This document shows, piece by piece, positions 16,434 through 23,827 of a stretch of 29,446 bases of DNA. The notes beneath the pieces were generated by a model. It was given only the letters and a program-made list of their open reading frames with translations. It was not told the origin of the DNA and did no database searches. Position numbers and translations under genes: made by a program. Origin of the DNA: Deltaproteobacteria bacterium (GTDB lineage: Bacteria > JAUYMQ01); assembly GCA_030698575.1 (NCBI GenBank), contig JAUYMQ010000294.1, positions 1-29,446 of the forward strand, written 5' to 3'. How positions within the stretch are numbered: the first letter of the stretch is position 1; the number at the start of each line of letters is the position of its first letter.

Positions 16434-16555
16434 TCCGGGCTGCGGCCCGTTTTTCCGTCCTCGCTCGACGACGGCTCAAGGTTCCGGACCTCCAGCCTCT
16501 ACATCCACTTCGTACTGTGGTAGCCTCGATCAGCGGAAGTTGCCTCCGAGGTGCC

Positions 16556-17248
16556 ATGTACAAACTGGTCATTGGAAACAAGAACTACTCCTCCTGGTCC
16601 CTCCGGGCCTGGCTCTACCTCAGGCAAAGCGCGATCGCCTTCGAAGAGATCCGGATTTCGCTTTACAGCGAGACCGAGTGGCGGAACGAACTGCGGCGCT
16701 ACACGCCGGCGGGACGGGTTCCCGTTCTTCTCGACGGCAAGCACCCGGTCTGGGACTCGCAGGCGATTATCGAGTACCTCATCGAGCGGGAGCCGCAGGC
16801 CATCAGCTGGCCTGCCGACGCCCGCGCGCGCGCGGTGGCGCGGTCGGTTTCCGCCGAGATGCACTCGGGTTTTCTGGCCATCCGCGACGAGCTGCCGCAG
16901 AACCTCCGGGCGCGCCGGCCCCGGGCGATGTCCGCCCTGTCGGCGGCCTGCAGGTCGCAGATCGCCCGGATCGACGAGATCTGGACGCACTGCCTCCGGG
17001 ACTTCGGCGACGGCGGCCCCTGGCTTTTCGGCCCGTTCAGCATCGCCGACGTGATGTTCGCGCCCGTGGCCCTGCGTTTCGTCACCTACGCCATCCCGGT
17101 CAGTCCCGAGGCCGAAACCTTCATCCGATCGGTTGAGGGGCTTCCCGCCGTGCAGGACTGGGGGCGCGAAGCGGAAGCTGAGCCGGAGCGCCTTGCCTTC
17201 ATCGATGATCTTTTACCCGCCGGCCAGACTCCGCTGACGCCCGGGTGA
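16556..17248 (+). CDS. Glutathione S-transferase family protein (GstA-like, NYSSWSLR type)
   Basis: The 230-residue protein starts MYKLVIGNKNYSSWSLRAWL, with the Ser-Ser-Trp-Ser motif typical of a widespread bacterial GST group; the first Ser is the probable thiol-activating residue. AGRVPVLLDG (cis-Pro) and WDSQAIIEYL complete the glutathione site, and the helical domain carries GPWLFGPFSIADVMFAPVALR. ATG 16556 has GAGGTG 4 nt upstream; an in-frame GTG at 16517 lacks one. It follows the membrane-anchored GST with 122 bp between and ends at a terminator that overlaps its stop codon. The substrate is unknown. Confidence 0.92.
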   Translation: MYKLVIGNKNYSSWSLRAWLYLRQSAIAFEEIRISLYSETEWRNELRRYTPAGRVPVLLDGKHPVWDSQAIIEYLIEREPQAISWPADARARAVARSVSAEMHSGFLAIRDELPQNLRARRPRAMSALSAACRSQIARIDEIWTHCLRDFGDGGPWLFGPFSIADVMFAPVALRFVTYAIPVSPEAETFIRSVEGLPAVQDWGREAEAEPERLAFIDDLLPAGQTPLTPG

Positions 17249-17275
17249 CCAGTCACCCGGGTCAGGCATTTTTTT
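17240..17275 (+). terminator. Rho-independent terminator after the GST gene
   Basis: A perfect 10-bp inverted repeat (CCCGGGTGAC at 17240-17249, GTCACCCGGG at 17252-17261) is followed by TCAGGCA and then seven T residues at 17269-17275. The stem includes the GST stop codon TGA (17246-17248). The 7-nt spacer before the T-tract is longer than in ideal terminators, but stem strength and T-run make a terminator likely. Confidence 0.75.
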
Positions 17276-17312
17276 CCATCCGGCCCGGCTTCGTGATCTA
17301 GGGAATGTCGCC

Positions 17313-18104
17313 ATGCCAAGCTCTCAGAAGGATCCGCTGCTTCTCGAGCGCGATGGCGCGGTGGTGACGCTCACGCTGAACGCACCGCCGCACAACCCGA
17401 TCGGCATGGCCATGGTGGATCGGCTCGAGGGGGCCCTCGAAGAGCTCGCCTCCGACCGGAGCGCCCGGGCGATCATCCTGACGGGAGCGGGCGATCGGAG
17501 CTTCTCGGTCGGCGCCGACATCACGGAGTTCGGAACCGCCGTCGCGAAGATGGGATTGAAGGACTTCATCGGACAGCGCCTCCGGCTGGTGGACCGCATC
17601 GAAAACCTGGGGAAGCCGGTCGTCTGCGCCATCCGGGGTGCATGCGTCGGCGGCGGGCTCGAACTGGCGCTCGGCTGCCACTTCCGGCTGGCGGCGGAGG
17701 GCGCGCGCATCGCGTTGCCCGAGATCGAGCTGGGTGTGGTGCCGGCCTGGAGCGGCACGCAGCGCCTCACACGGACCGTGGGGCGCGCGCACGCGCTCGA
17801 CCTCATGCTTCTCGCAAAAAAGATCGGCGCCGAGGAGGCCTACCGGATAGGGCTCGTCCACGAGGTGTGCACGCCGGAAGCGCTACTGGACCGGGCGCGC
17901 GCGCTTGCCGCGGAGCTGGCCGGAAAACCGCCGCTGGCGGTGGCGGGGATTCTGAAGGCGGTGATCGAGGGAGGCGGGCTCCCGCTCGGCGAGGGGCTCG
18001 CGCTGGAGCTCGAGGCGCTGGAGCGCACGAGCGGCTCGAAGGACGCGCAGGAGGGGATCATGGCCTTCCTCGAGAAGCGAAAGCCGGTTTTTCGGGGAGA
18101 GTAA
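17313..18104 (+). CDS. Enoyl-CoA hydratase/isomerase family protein (crotonase)
   Basis: The 263-residue crotonase has SVGADITEF (acyl-CoA oxyanion), CVGGGLELALGCHFR and LPEIELGVVPAWSGTQRL. Both catalytic Glu residues of the classical hydratase (GGGLE and the LPEI Glu, 20 residues apart as in rat enoyl-CoA hydratase) are present, so hydration of trans-2-enoyl-CoA is plausible. It is cytoplasmic and would act in fatty-acid or branched-chain catabolism. A CTAGGGAATG context precedes ATG 17313. It converges with the large cyclase/ATPase gene, with only 52 bp between their stops. No acyl-CoA dehydrogenase or thiolase gene lies beside it. Confidence 0.92.
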   Translation: MPSSQKDPLLLERDGAVVTLTLNAPPHNPIGMAMVDRLEGALEELASDRSARAIILTGAGDRSFSVGADITEFGTAVAKMGLKDFIGQRLRLVDRIENLGKPVVCAIRGACVGGGLELALGCHFRLAAEGARIALPEIELGVVPAWSGTQRLTRTVGRAHALDLMLLAKKIGAEEAYRIGLVHEVCTPEALLDRARALAAELAGKPPLAVAGILKAVIEGGGLPLGEGLALELEALERTSGSKDAQEGIMAFLEKRKPVFRGE

Positions 18105-18156
18105 ACGCGACGGACGTGAAGCGAGATCCAACAACGAAAAAAAGAAAACCCGGTCC

Positions 18157-21100
18157 CTAAAGTTCCTCGAGGAAAGCGCGCGCCCGGTCGGCGTTGCGCC
18201 GGTAGCCGCCCGCCTCCGCCACTTCAAGCGCCTCGCGCGCAAGCGCGCCGGCCCGGTCCTTCTCGCCCCGCGCCTGCGCCAGGCGCGCCGCGCCTAGCGC
18301 GGCGATTGCGGTGACGGCGCGCGAGTCGATCGCGCGCGAAATGTCCAGCGCACGCTCGTACTCCGCCGCCGCCTTCTCCCAGCGTTCCCGCCCCTGCGCC
18401 CGGAAGACGTCGCCCAGCGCCACGGCCGCGTAAGCCGCCTGCAGCTTCCCGCCCCCGCGTTCCACCGCCAGATTTGCGAAGCGCTCGGCGCGCTCCAGGT
18501 CATCCAGCGCCACCAGCGCCTCGACAATGAGCTGAATGCTCAGCAGGATGTTCGCGCCCAGGATCATCGCTTCCTCGATCGTCTCCACATGGGCGGCGGC
18601 GGCCGAGGTCTGCCCGCGCTCGATCTGGATCGCGAGCAGGATCACCGAGCCGGCCCCGAGCGGCGCCATGTGGCCGATCTCGCGGGCCACCTCGATGCTG
18701 CGCCGGGCCCACTCCTGCGCCTTGTCGTATTCGCCGCGCTGGAAGAGGATCTGGGCGGTCGAAATGGCCGACGAGGATTGTATGGTGAAGTTCGGCGCCT
18801 TGAGAGCCAGGCCGTAGGTCTCGCTCATCAGCGCTTCGGCCCCGGTGAGATCGTCAGTCAGGAAATGGATCGCCCCCTGCATCCACCGTTCAGCGATGTA
18901 GAGATCGGCGTACTTCTCGACGCCTCCCTCCTCACTCAGCGCATCGACGGCCCATCCAATCGTGGATCGCGCCTTCTCGAAGCGGCCGTCCAGCATGTAG
19001 GCCCAGGCGACGCCGCGTGCGCCCCGGATGGCGTTGATTCTCTCGCCTGTTTCCCGCGACAGTTCGAAGCCCCGCTCCACCAGCGACAGCCCTTCGTCGA
19101 AGCCGGTGCGGCCTGCAGCCATGAGATTCATTCCGCGGAAGGAGTAGAAGGCGGCCAGCGTCGCGCCTTCGCCGAGTTCCTCCGCGATCGCCTGGCCCCT
19201 CAACGCGACGGCCTGCGTCACCTGCTTGTCAGGACTGCCGTGCAGCACGTTCAAGCGCACGGCGCCCAGGGCAGCCTGCATGGTCCAGCGTTTACGCGCC
19301 TCGTCGGGCTCTCCCGCCTCGTGCAGTTCCACCGCGATCTCCCAGGCCTGGCGCGCGAAACGTCCTGCAGCGCGGTAGGAGGGAATCGATTCGGCCTCGT
19401 CGGCGGCCCGCAGCAACGCCTCCAGCGCCTTCTGGCGATCGTCGCCCCGCGCGTAGTGCTGCGCGATGTGGGCCGCGCGCTCGGCGTCCATATCTCCCGG
19501 CGCCGCCTCGAGCATCTGCGCTATGCGATCATGCAGGCGCCGGCGCTCTTTCATGAGCAGGCCCTCGTAGGCCACCTCCTGCGTGAGGCTCTCGCCGAAG
19601 CGGAACTCCTCATGTGAAAGCGTCACTTTCCGGTGAATCACGCCCTGCTGCTCGAGCGCCTCGAGCTCGGCCGTCACGTCGAGTTGCTCGCCCGCGAGCA
19701 GCGCGGCTACAGGCTCCACGCGGAACTGTCGGCCCACGACAGCCGCCACCTGCACGACCCGCTTCGCGCTGGCGCCCAATCGGTCCAGTCGCGCGGCGAT
19801 GACATCCTGGATCGTGTCGGGAATCTGGATCTGGCCGACAGGCCGCGTAACCTCGACCCCCGTGTTGGAGGGAACGATGAACCCCTCGTCGATGAGCGAG
19901 CGCGTCAGCTCCTCGACGAAGAAGGGGTTCCCCTCGGCCTTCACCACAATACGACGCTCGAGCTCCTCGGGAAGCATGCCGCCAGCGATGGCTCGCACCA
20001 TCTGTTGCCCCTCGCCGTCGCGCAGCGGCGCCAGGTTCAGCTGAGTGAAGGCCGCGTGCGTGCGCCAAACCGGCTGGTAGTCGTGCCGGTAGGTCATGAC
20101 CAGCATCGCGCGCATGTCGTGAACATGAGAGACGGCCACCTCGAGCATCTCGAGCGACAGCTCGTCCATCCACTGCAGATCCTCGACGACGATCATCACG
20201 GGCTTGGCCCGCGCAAGCGCGCCCACGAGCGAGCCGACGGCCTGGAAGGTCCGGCGCTTCATCTCCTCGGGCGACTGCGCCTCGCCGCCCTCCGGCTCGA
20301 CCGAGAGCAGTCGCGCGAGGTAGGGGAACACCTGGGGGGTGTTCAGCCCCAGCTCGTCGAGCCGGGCCTCCATCTTGTCGCGGCTCACCTCGGGGGGCTC
20401 GTCCCGCTTCAGTTCAAAGTGCTGGCGGAGCATCTCGATCCAGGGTCCGTGGGCGATCATCTGGGTGAGCTGCGAGCAACGCGCCTCGAGAAATCCGACT
20501 TCTCCCTCCGGAATGCGCTGCTTGAACTCGTAGAGCAGGCGCGACTTGCCGCTGCCCGCCTCACCGATCATCGCGACGACCTGGGCCATGTCAGTGGAGA
20601 CCCGCTCGAAGCACGACTGGAGCTGCGACAGCTCGGCGCGCCGGCCCACCAGCGGCGTGAGCCCGCGGGCCTCGGCGATGGCCATCGGTGTGACGGTCTC
20701 GCTCACGCCGAGAACCTCGAAGGCCGCCACCGGCGCCCTCTTCCCCTTCACCTCGAAGGAGCCCGTCTTGCGCATCTGGAAGAACCCGCGGACCAGCCGC
20801 TCCGTGGCGGCGCTGACGAGGATTATCCCGGGCTCGGCAAGCGACTGGAAGCGCGCGGCGAGGTTCGTCGTGTCGCCGATGGCGGTGTAGTCCATCTTGA
20901 GATCGTTGCCGACCGTGCCCACCACCACAGGGCCGGTATTGATGCCGATGCGCACCTGAAGATCGTCCTCCCGACCCCCGCCACGCCCGGCATTGAACTT
21001 CGCAAGCGCCTCGCGGATGGCGAGCGCGGCGTGCACGGCGCGCTGCGGGGCGTTCTCGTGCGCCACCGGCGCCCCGAATAGCGCCATCATCCCGTCGCCC

Positions 21101-21552
21101 GCAAGCTGGTTCACAATGCCGTCCACCCGGTAGATCTCGGCGAAGGCAAGGGCCAGGTACTGCTCCAGCAGTTCGTGGTACTCCTCCGGATCCATTCCTT
21201 CGGCGATGGCGGTGGAACCGACGAGGTCGCAGAAGAGCACGGTGACGAGCTTCCGCTCACCCGTGATCGAGCTCTTGCTGGTCTTGATCTTCGCGATGAG
21301 GCCCTGCGGGATGTGGCGCGAGAGACGCGCGAAGCGGTCATCGACCGCGGGCGCGGCTGCCTCGGGCGGGGGCGCGGCGCCCTGCCTCGCCCCCGCATCG
21401 GCGGTCAGCGCATGGCCACAGTCGGGACAGAAGCGGAAATTGGGCTGCAGGCTCGCGCCGCAGCCGGGGCAAGGGATGTTGAGAGGCGCGCCGCAGGCAT
21501 GGCAGAACCGCTTGCCGGGGAGAACCTCGGTCTGGCATTGGGCGCATTGCAT
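18157..21552 (-). CDS. Zinc-ribbon/class III nucleotide cyclase/ATPase/TPR signalling protein
   Basis: The 1131-residue protein reads in order: two zinc ribbons (C3, C6, C17, C20; C28, C31, C42, C45); linker to about 98; class III cyclase-like domain about 99-280 with metal-binding D109 (FCDLVGST) and D153 (AGDGMMALFG), and IGDTTNLAAR (D227, N230, R234); AAA/NACHT-like ATPase with Walker A GEAGSGKS (330-337) and Walker B IVVED (454-458); helical TPR-like repeats to the C-terminus, roughly 720-1131. Gln149 replaces the Lys that usually reads adenine in adenylate cyclases, so substrate preference or activity is uncertain. ATG 21552 is chosen: the earlier in-frame TTG (21588) reads TTGACG, a possible -35 box, and adds 12 residues without family character. 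Neither start has a good ribosome site. Likely a cytoplasmic signal sensor; the partner is unknown. Confidence 0.88.
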   Translation of the reverse strand: MQCAQCQTEVLPGKRFCHACGAPLNIPCPGCGASLQPNFRFCPDCGHALTADAGARQGAAPPPEAAAPAVDDRFARLSRHIPQGLIAKIKTSKSSITGERKLVTVLFCDLVGSTAIAEGMDPEEYHELLEQYLALAFAEIYRVDGIVNQLAGDGMMALFGAPVAHENAPQRAVHAALAIREALAKFNAGRGGGREDDLQVRIGINTGPVVVGTVGNDLKMDYTAIGDTTNLAARFQSLAEPGIILVSAATERLVRGFFQMRKTGSFEVKGKRAPVAAFEVLGVSETVTPMAIAEARGLTPLVGRRAELSQLQSCFERVSTDMAQVVAMIGEAGSGKSRLLYEFKQRIPEGEVGFLEARCSQLTQMIAHGPWIEMLRQHFELKRDEPPEVSRDKMEARLDELGLNTPQVFPYLARLLSVEPEGGEAQSPEEMKRRTFQAVGSLVGALARAKPVMIVVEDLQWMDELSLEMLEVAVSHVHDMRAMLVMTYRHDYQPVWRTHAAFTQLNLAPLRDGEGQQMVRAIAGGMLPEELERRIVVKAEGNPFFVEELTRSLIDEGFIVPSNTGVEVTRPVGQIQIPDTIQDVIAARLDRLGASAKRVVQVAAVVGRQFRVEPVAALLAGEQLDVTAELEALEQQGVIHRKVTLSHEEFRFGESLTQEVAYEGLLMKERRRLHDRIAQMLEAAPGDMDAERAAHIAQHYARGDDRQKALEALLRAADEAESIPSYRAAGRFARQAWEIAVELHEAGEPDEARKRWTMQAALGAVRLNVLHGSPDKQVTQAVALRGQAIAEELGEGATLAAFYSFRGMNLMAAGRTGFDEGLSLVERGFELSRETGERINAIRGARGVAWAYMLDGRFEKARSTIGWAVDALSEEGGVEKYADLYIAERWMQGAIHFLTDDLTGAEALMSETYGLALKAPNFTIQSSSAISTAQILFQRGEYDKAQEWARRSIEVAREIGHMAPLGAGSVILLAIQIERGQTSAAAAHVETIEEAMILGANILLSIQLIVEALVALDDLERAERFANLAVERGGGKLQAAYAAVALGDVFRAQGRERWEKAAAEYERALDISRAIDSRAVTAIAALGAARLAQARGEKDRAGALAREALEVAEAGGYRRNADRARAFLEEL

Positions 21553-21748
21553 GGTTGAAAGAGTGGTCCGACGCCGGAGATCCGTCAAGGCGCGATGACG
21601 ACCGCCGGCCTGAAGGCCCTTGAATCCGGTCTCCCGGACCCATGGGTTCCGCCCCTCGCGCAGGCGCGCAAACCTGAGATGTCCGGCGGGGCCTCCGGGT
21701 TACCGGGCCCCGGCGGCCGTCGCGATCAACCCTCCGATCAACCCTGAA

Positions 21749-22207
21749 TCAACCTTGGCAGAACATCTTTTCGAGGTGATCGAGGCAGCCGCTCCACCCC
21801 TTGTTGTGGTTGTCCCTGTCTTCCGTCGTGGGGAACAGCTCGTGGGTAACGACCAGCTCGGTGCCGCCTTCCACATCATGCAGTTCCACAGTGACAAGCG
21901 TCTCGCCCAGCTTCTCCTCGATGCCGTCCCACTGCCAGCTGTAGACGATCTTTTCCGGCGGTTTCACCTCGCGGTAGGTCCCGAAGAGATGAAAGATCTT
22001 CCCGGCCAGATTCTTCATCCCGATGCGGTAGGCCCCGCCTTCGCGGAGATCCACTTCGGCCGAGGGAACGGAGAACCCGTCCCCGGGCATCCACCAGCGC
22101 TTCAACGCTTCGGGCGATGTGAACGCTTCGAAGATTTTCGCGCGGGGGGCGCGGAGGGTCCGCTTGATCTGGACGCTCGTCTGGACTTTCGGGTCGGGGG
22201 TGGCCAT
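21749..22207 (-). CDS. SRPBCC (AHSA1-type START-fold) protein
   Basis: The 152-residue protein has the AHSA1/Bet v1-like pattern of a hydrophobic-cavity fold: LRAPRAKIFEAFTSPEALKRWW, MPGDGFSVPSAEVDLREGG, FHLFGTYREVKPPEKIVYSW, and a terminal NKGWSGCLDHLEKMF helix. In ArsR-SRPBCC pairs it is thought to bind a hydrophobic ligand; no enzymatic role is known. ATG 22207 has a strong AAGGAGGAG ribosome site 5 nt upstream. That site lies inside the ArsR reading frame, which continues 106 nt beyond this start in another frame. Downstream, 21589-21748 contains a GATCAACCCT repeat (two exact copies plus a third partial) but no gene. Confidence 0.92.
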   Translation of the reverse strand: MATPDPKVQTSVQIKRTLRAPRAKIFEAFTSPEALKRWWMPGDGFSVPSAEVDLREGGAYRIGMKNLAGKIFHLFGTYREVKPPEKIVYSWQWDGIEEKLGETLVTVELHDVEGGTELVVTHELFPTTEDRDNHNKGWSGCLDHLEKMFCQG

Positions 22208-22575
22208 GGCTGCTCCTCCTTCTTGCGCGTCGTTCCGCGCGGCGCTTTACCCGACTTTTCGAGGAAGCGTTCGAGGGCGTCGAGCTGATCTTCCCAGAAC
22301 CGCGAGTAATCGGCGATCCACATGGCGGCCTCACGCATGGGGCCAGCCACAGGCAGGCACTGACGCACGCGGCCCTTCTTCTCGCTGCGGAGAAGGCCCG
22401 CCTCTTCGAGAATCCGGAGATGCTTCGAGATCGCCGGGAGAGACATCCGGAAAGGGCTGGCAAGCTCCGTCACGCTGGCCCCGCCACGCTTGAGACGGAG
22501 CAGGAGTGCGCGGCGCGTGGGGTCGGAGAGCGCCGCGAAGGCGATGTCGAGCGCGTGCGATGAATACTTAACCAT
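22102..22575 (-). CDS. ArsR/SmtB-family repressor with out-of-frame C-terminal extension
   Basis: The first ~100 residues form an ArsR-type winged helix: ALSDPTRRALLLRLKRGGASVTEL, then the recognition helix PFRMSLPAISKHLRILEEAGLL and wing SEKKGRVRQC. The family usually ends near 105-120 residues, but this reading frame runs to 157; the last ~34 residues (SRRASRSSGPSAPPARKSS) overlap the SRPBCC gene in another frame and are unusually basic and Pro/Ser-rich. It probably represses the pair and is released by an unknown ligand; no Cys-rich metal site is obvious. The ATG at 22575 lacks a ribosome site and lies 7 nt below a TATACT box inside an ArsR-like dyad, so the mRNA is probably leaderless and autoregulated. 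Confidence 0.88.
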   Translation of the reverse strand: MVKYSSHALDIAFAALSDPTRRALLLRLKRGGASVTELASPFRMSLPAISKHLRILEEAGLLRSEKKGRVRQCLPVAGPMREAAMWIADYSRFWEDQLDALERFLEKSGKAPRGTTRKKEEQPWPPPTRKSRRASRSSGPSAPPARKSSKRSHRPKR

Positions 22576-22587
22576 GCAGTTAAGTAT
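22564..22587. promoter_or_regulatory. ArsR-type dyad operator spanning the start codon
   Basis: ATACTTAAC (22564-22572) and GTTAAGTAT (22579-22587) are perfect 9-bp inverted arms separated by 6 bp that hold the start codon. The right arm overlaps the -10 box. Spacing and AT-rich arms are like ArsR/SmtB operators, so the repressor would block both polymerase and initiation. Confidence 0.7.
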
Positions 22588-22612
22588 AATTGACGCCTTG
22601 TAGGGCTGTCAA
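22583..22612 (-). promoter_or_regulatory. Sigma-70-type promoter of the ArsR-SRPBCC operon (predicted leaderless)
   Basis: On the minus strand, TTGACA (22612-22607, consensus -35) and TATACT (22588-22583, five of six -10 bases) are separated by 18 bp. The ATG of the ArsR gene begins 7 nt after the -10 box, at 22575, so transcription should start at or within a base or two of the A of ATG. No ribosome site fits in the remaining leader. Confidence 0.72.
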
Positions 22613-22645
22613 CACGTCAGGTGCAACGCCCTGTATTGTGGGGTC

Positions 22646-22839
22646 GCGGCCTTCCCGTGCTCGGCGGGTCCCGCCCCCGCGCGGCGCGACGGCGGCGCAA
22701 CCCCCTCGCGCGCCAGCGAAGGTCGCGCGATCGGCGACAGAAAGGGCAACGATACCGGGCGACTGGTCGCTGGCGCGCGTCGGGCGCCGCCTTTCGCGCC
22801 AAGCGCGCGGGGACTCCCACCTGCGCGCGGGAAGGCCGC
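22646..22839. repeat. Large imperfect inverted repeat (about 74-bp arms)
   Basis: Left arm 22646-22719 and right arm 22767-22839 are imperfect reverse complements. Both begin or end with GCGGCCTTCCCG and CGCGCGCCAGCGA and share GCGCGA and GGCGGCGC inside, with small differences between. The centre (22720-22766) is about 47 bp. The segment is extremely GC-rich and lies in the 338-bp gap between the ArsR gene and the next small gene. No protein I trust lies in it; the long plus-strand frame through it is a composition effect. It may be a non-autonomous mobile repeat or the remains of one. Confidence 0.55.
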
Positions 22840-22851
22840 GCCCCCTGCGCA

Positions 22852-22889
22852 TGTCATTGCGAGGAGCGGAGCGACGAAGCAATCCCCCG
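22852..22889. repeat. Dispersed palindrome-type repeat unit (single copy)
   Basis: TGTCATTGCGAGGAG followed by CGGAGCGACGAAGCAATCCCCC has the same ends as the 26017-26114 element. It is a lone half-unit, and similar 'cattgcgaggag...gaagcaatcccc' sequences recur in many bacterial genomes as extragenic repeats. It lies 12 bp beyond the large inverted repeat. Confidence 0.7.
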
Positions 22890-22913
22890 GTTCATGGCGA
22901 GACCTGGCACCGC

Positions 22914-23123
22914 TCAGAGCGGCAGGCGGCGGTACTCGTAGCGCTCGCGGGTGCGGAGGTCGACAAGGTCATAGAGCTCGTCGGCGACCCGTCGGACGAC
23001 CCCCGTCTTCCGGATGCGGGGTGCGGCGCCGGCGCCTGGGGGTCTGAAGCCCGCCTGCGGCGGCGGCTCGGCCGCAAGGTTCGAGGGCGGGCGGCCGGTG
23101 GTCATGAGCGGTTCGCGCGGCAT
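22914..23123 (-). CDS. Small protein with C-terminal DELYDLVD motif (paralogue 1)
   Basis: This is a 69-residue protein: a Pro-rich N-terminal half (GRPPSNLAAEPPPQAGFRPP) followed by a charged helical C-terminus VRRVADELYDLVDLRTRERYEYRR. ATG 23123 is chosen because AAGGAG lies 6 nt upstream; the open frame continues upstream for more than 100 codons but lacks coding character. The C-terminal ~30 residues resemble the gene at 23587, giving independent support that both are real. No known family or function. It is likely cytoplasmic, with no membrane segment or signal peptide. The upstream intergenic carries GGGCATGCCA, also found upstream of the paralogue. Confidence 0.6.
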   Translation of the reverse strand: MPREPLMTTGRPPSNLAAEPPPQAGFRPPGAGAAPRIRKTGVVRRVADELYDLVDLRTRERYEYRRLPL

Positions 23124-23586
23124 GGCAAGCTCCTTTTCGTATTTCCCCGGGTGCGCAAGGCAAGACAGCGCCAAGTTCGTGCAGCGCGTATGTGCAACGG
23201 GCATGCCAAGGGACTGACAATCCCAAGCGTCTTGAATCGCTGGCGGATCCGCCGCGCGTGGTCCGGCCGGGGCCGGCGCCGCGGCTAGTTTCGAACTTGG
23301 CGAGTTCGAACTTGAGATGCGCACGCGCAGCGCGCCGCTTCCCGTCACCGGCGTGCCCGGGAATGTCAGGGCGCGGTGCAGGTCCGGGATGCGCGATCGT
23401 CTCGACGGCGCTGGAGAGGCGGACTTCGGGGAACGGAGTTCCGATGGGTTCACAGAGGACGGAGGAAGGAAGACGATCGAATCAGAAGAGCCGCCACGAT
23501 GTGACGGCCCTTCCGGCTGACTGCTCTTACGTCAAGAGGTGGCCTGGGGTTTGGCGGCCCAGCCCGCTTGTAACGACGGGCGGTAC
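23124..23586. other. 463-bp intergenic region between the two small paralogues
   Basis: I see no third gene here. It contains a perfect 8-bp dyad (TTCGAACT at 23290-23297, AGTTCGAA at 23303-23310, 5 bp between), which also reads as a direct repeat of TTCGAACTTG 15 bp apart, and a copy of the GGGCATGCCA element (23199-23208, within the 21-bp match 23192-23212). The open frames on both strands have no ribosome site or recognisable domain. Confidence 0.5.
23290..23310. promoter_or_regulatory. Dyad symmetry element, possible operator
   Basis: TTCGAACT and AGTTCGAA are perfect inverted 8-mers separated by TGGCG, about 170 bp upstream of the small gene at 22914-23123. No T-tract follows on either strand, so it is not a terminator. 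A protein-binding dyad is possible but unproved. Confidence 0.35.
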
Positions 23587-23799
23587 TCACATGATCGGCT
23601 GCCGTTTCCGTTCGTAGCGCTCCCGAGCATCGCGATCCACCAGATCGTAAAGCTCGTCGGTGAAACGCTTGACACGGGCCTTCCCGTGATCCAGCTCGGC
23701 CCGGATGGCAATCTGCGCCTTGCGGGCAACCTCACAGGCCACCCTCCCGGCGTTTCGCCCCGGGGGGCAGGCAGTGGGAAAAACGTGTCCGAGCACCAT
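23587..23799 (-). CDS. Small protein with C-terminal DELYDLVD motif (paralogue 2)
   Basis: The 70-residue protein has an N-terminus with CPPGRNAGRVACEVARKAQIA and a charged C-terminus VKRFTDELYDLVDRDARERYERKR. ATG 23799 follows AGGAGG with 5 nt spacing, an excellent ribosome site. The C-terminal ~30 residues match the gene at 22914 (shared DELYDLVD and RERYE) though the DNA has diverged, so selection on the protein is likely. The N-termini differ, with two Cys here (C11 and C22) and Pro-rich sequence there. Function unknown. A TAGAAT box at 23827-23822 lies just upstream, and GGGCATGCCA sits at 23835-23844. Confidence 0.68.
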   Translation of the reverse strand: MVLGHVFPTACPPGRNAGRVACEVARKAQIAIRAELDHGKARVKRFTDELYDLVDRDARERYERKRQPIM

Positions 23800-23821
23800 A
23801 GCAACCTCCTGTTGTGAGGAG

Positions 23822-23827
23822 ATTCTA
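23822..23827 (-). promoter_or_regulatory. Possible -10 box for the small gene at 23799
   Basis: On the minus strand TAGAAT (five of six -10 bases) lies 22 nt before the start codon at 23799, with AGGAGG in between. No good -35 box is found 17 bp upstream, so an activator may be needed or the box may be chance. Confidence 0.38.

Noticed and set aside
18589-19617. 342-codon plus-strand frame in the TPR region
   Set aside because: Antisense shadow of the same large gene.
19633-21081. 482-codon plus-strand frame inside the cyclase/ATPase gene
   Set aside because: Antisense shadow; cyclase and Walker motifs are on the minus strand.
21553-21588. TTG start adding 12 residues to the cyclase/ATPase protein
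   Set aside because: It reads TTGACG, a possible -35 box, has no ribosome site, and family members start with the first zinc-ribbon CxxC.
22590-23288. 232-codon plus-strand frame across the inverted repeat
   Set aside because: It runs through the repeats and antisense to a small gene with a good ribosome site; composition is GC-driven and it lacks a ribosome site or domain.
23192-23617. 141-codon plus-strand frame between the small genes
   Set aside because: No ribosome site, no domain, antisense to the small gene at 23587 at its end.
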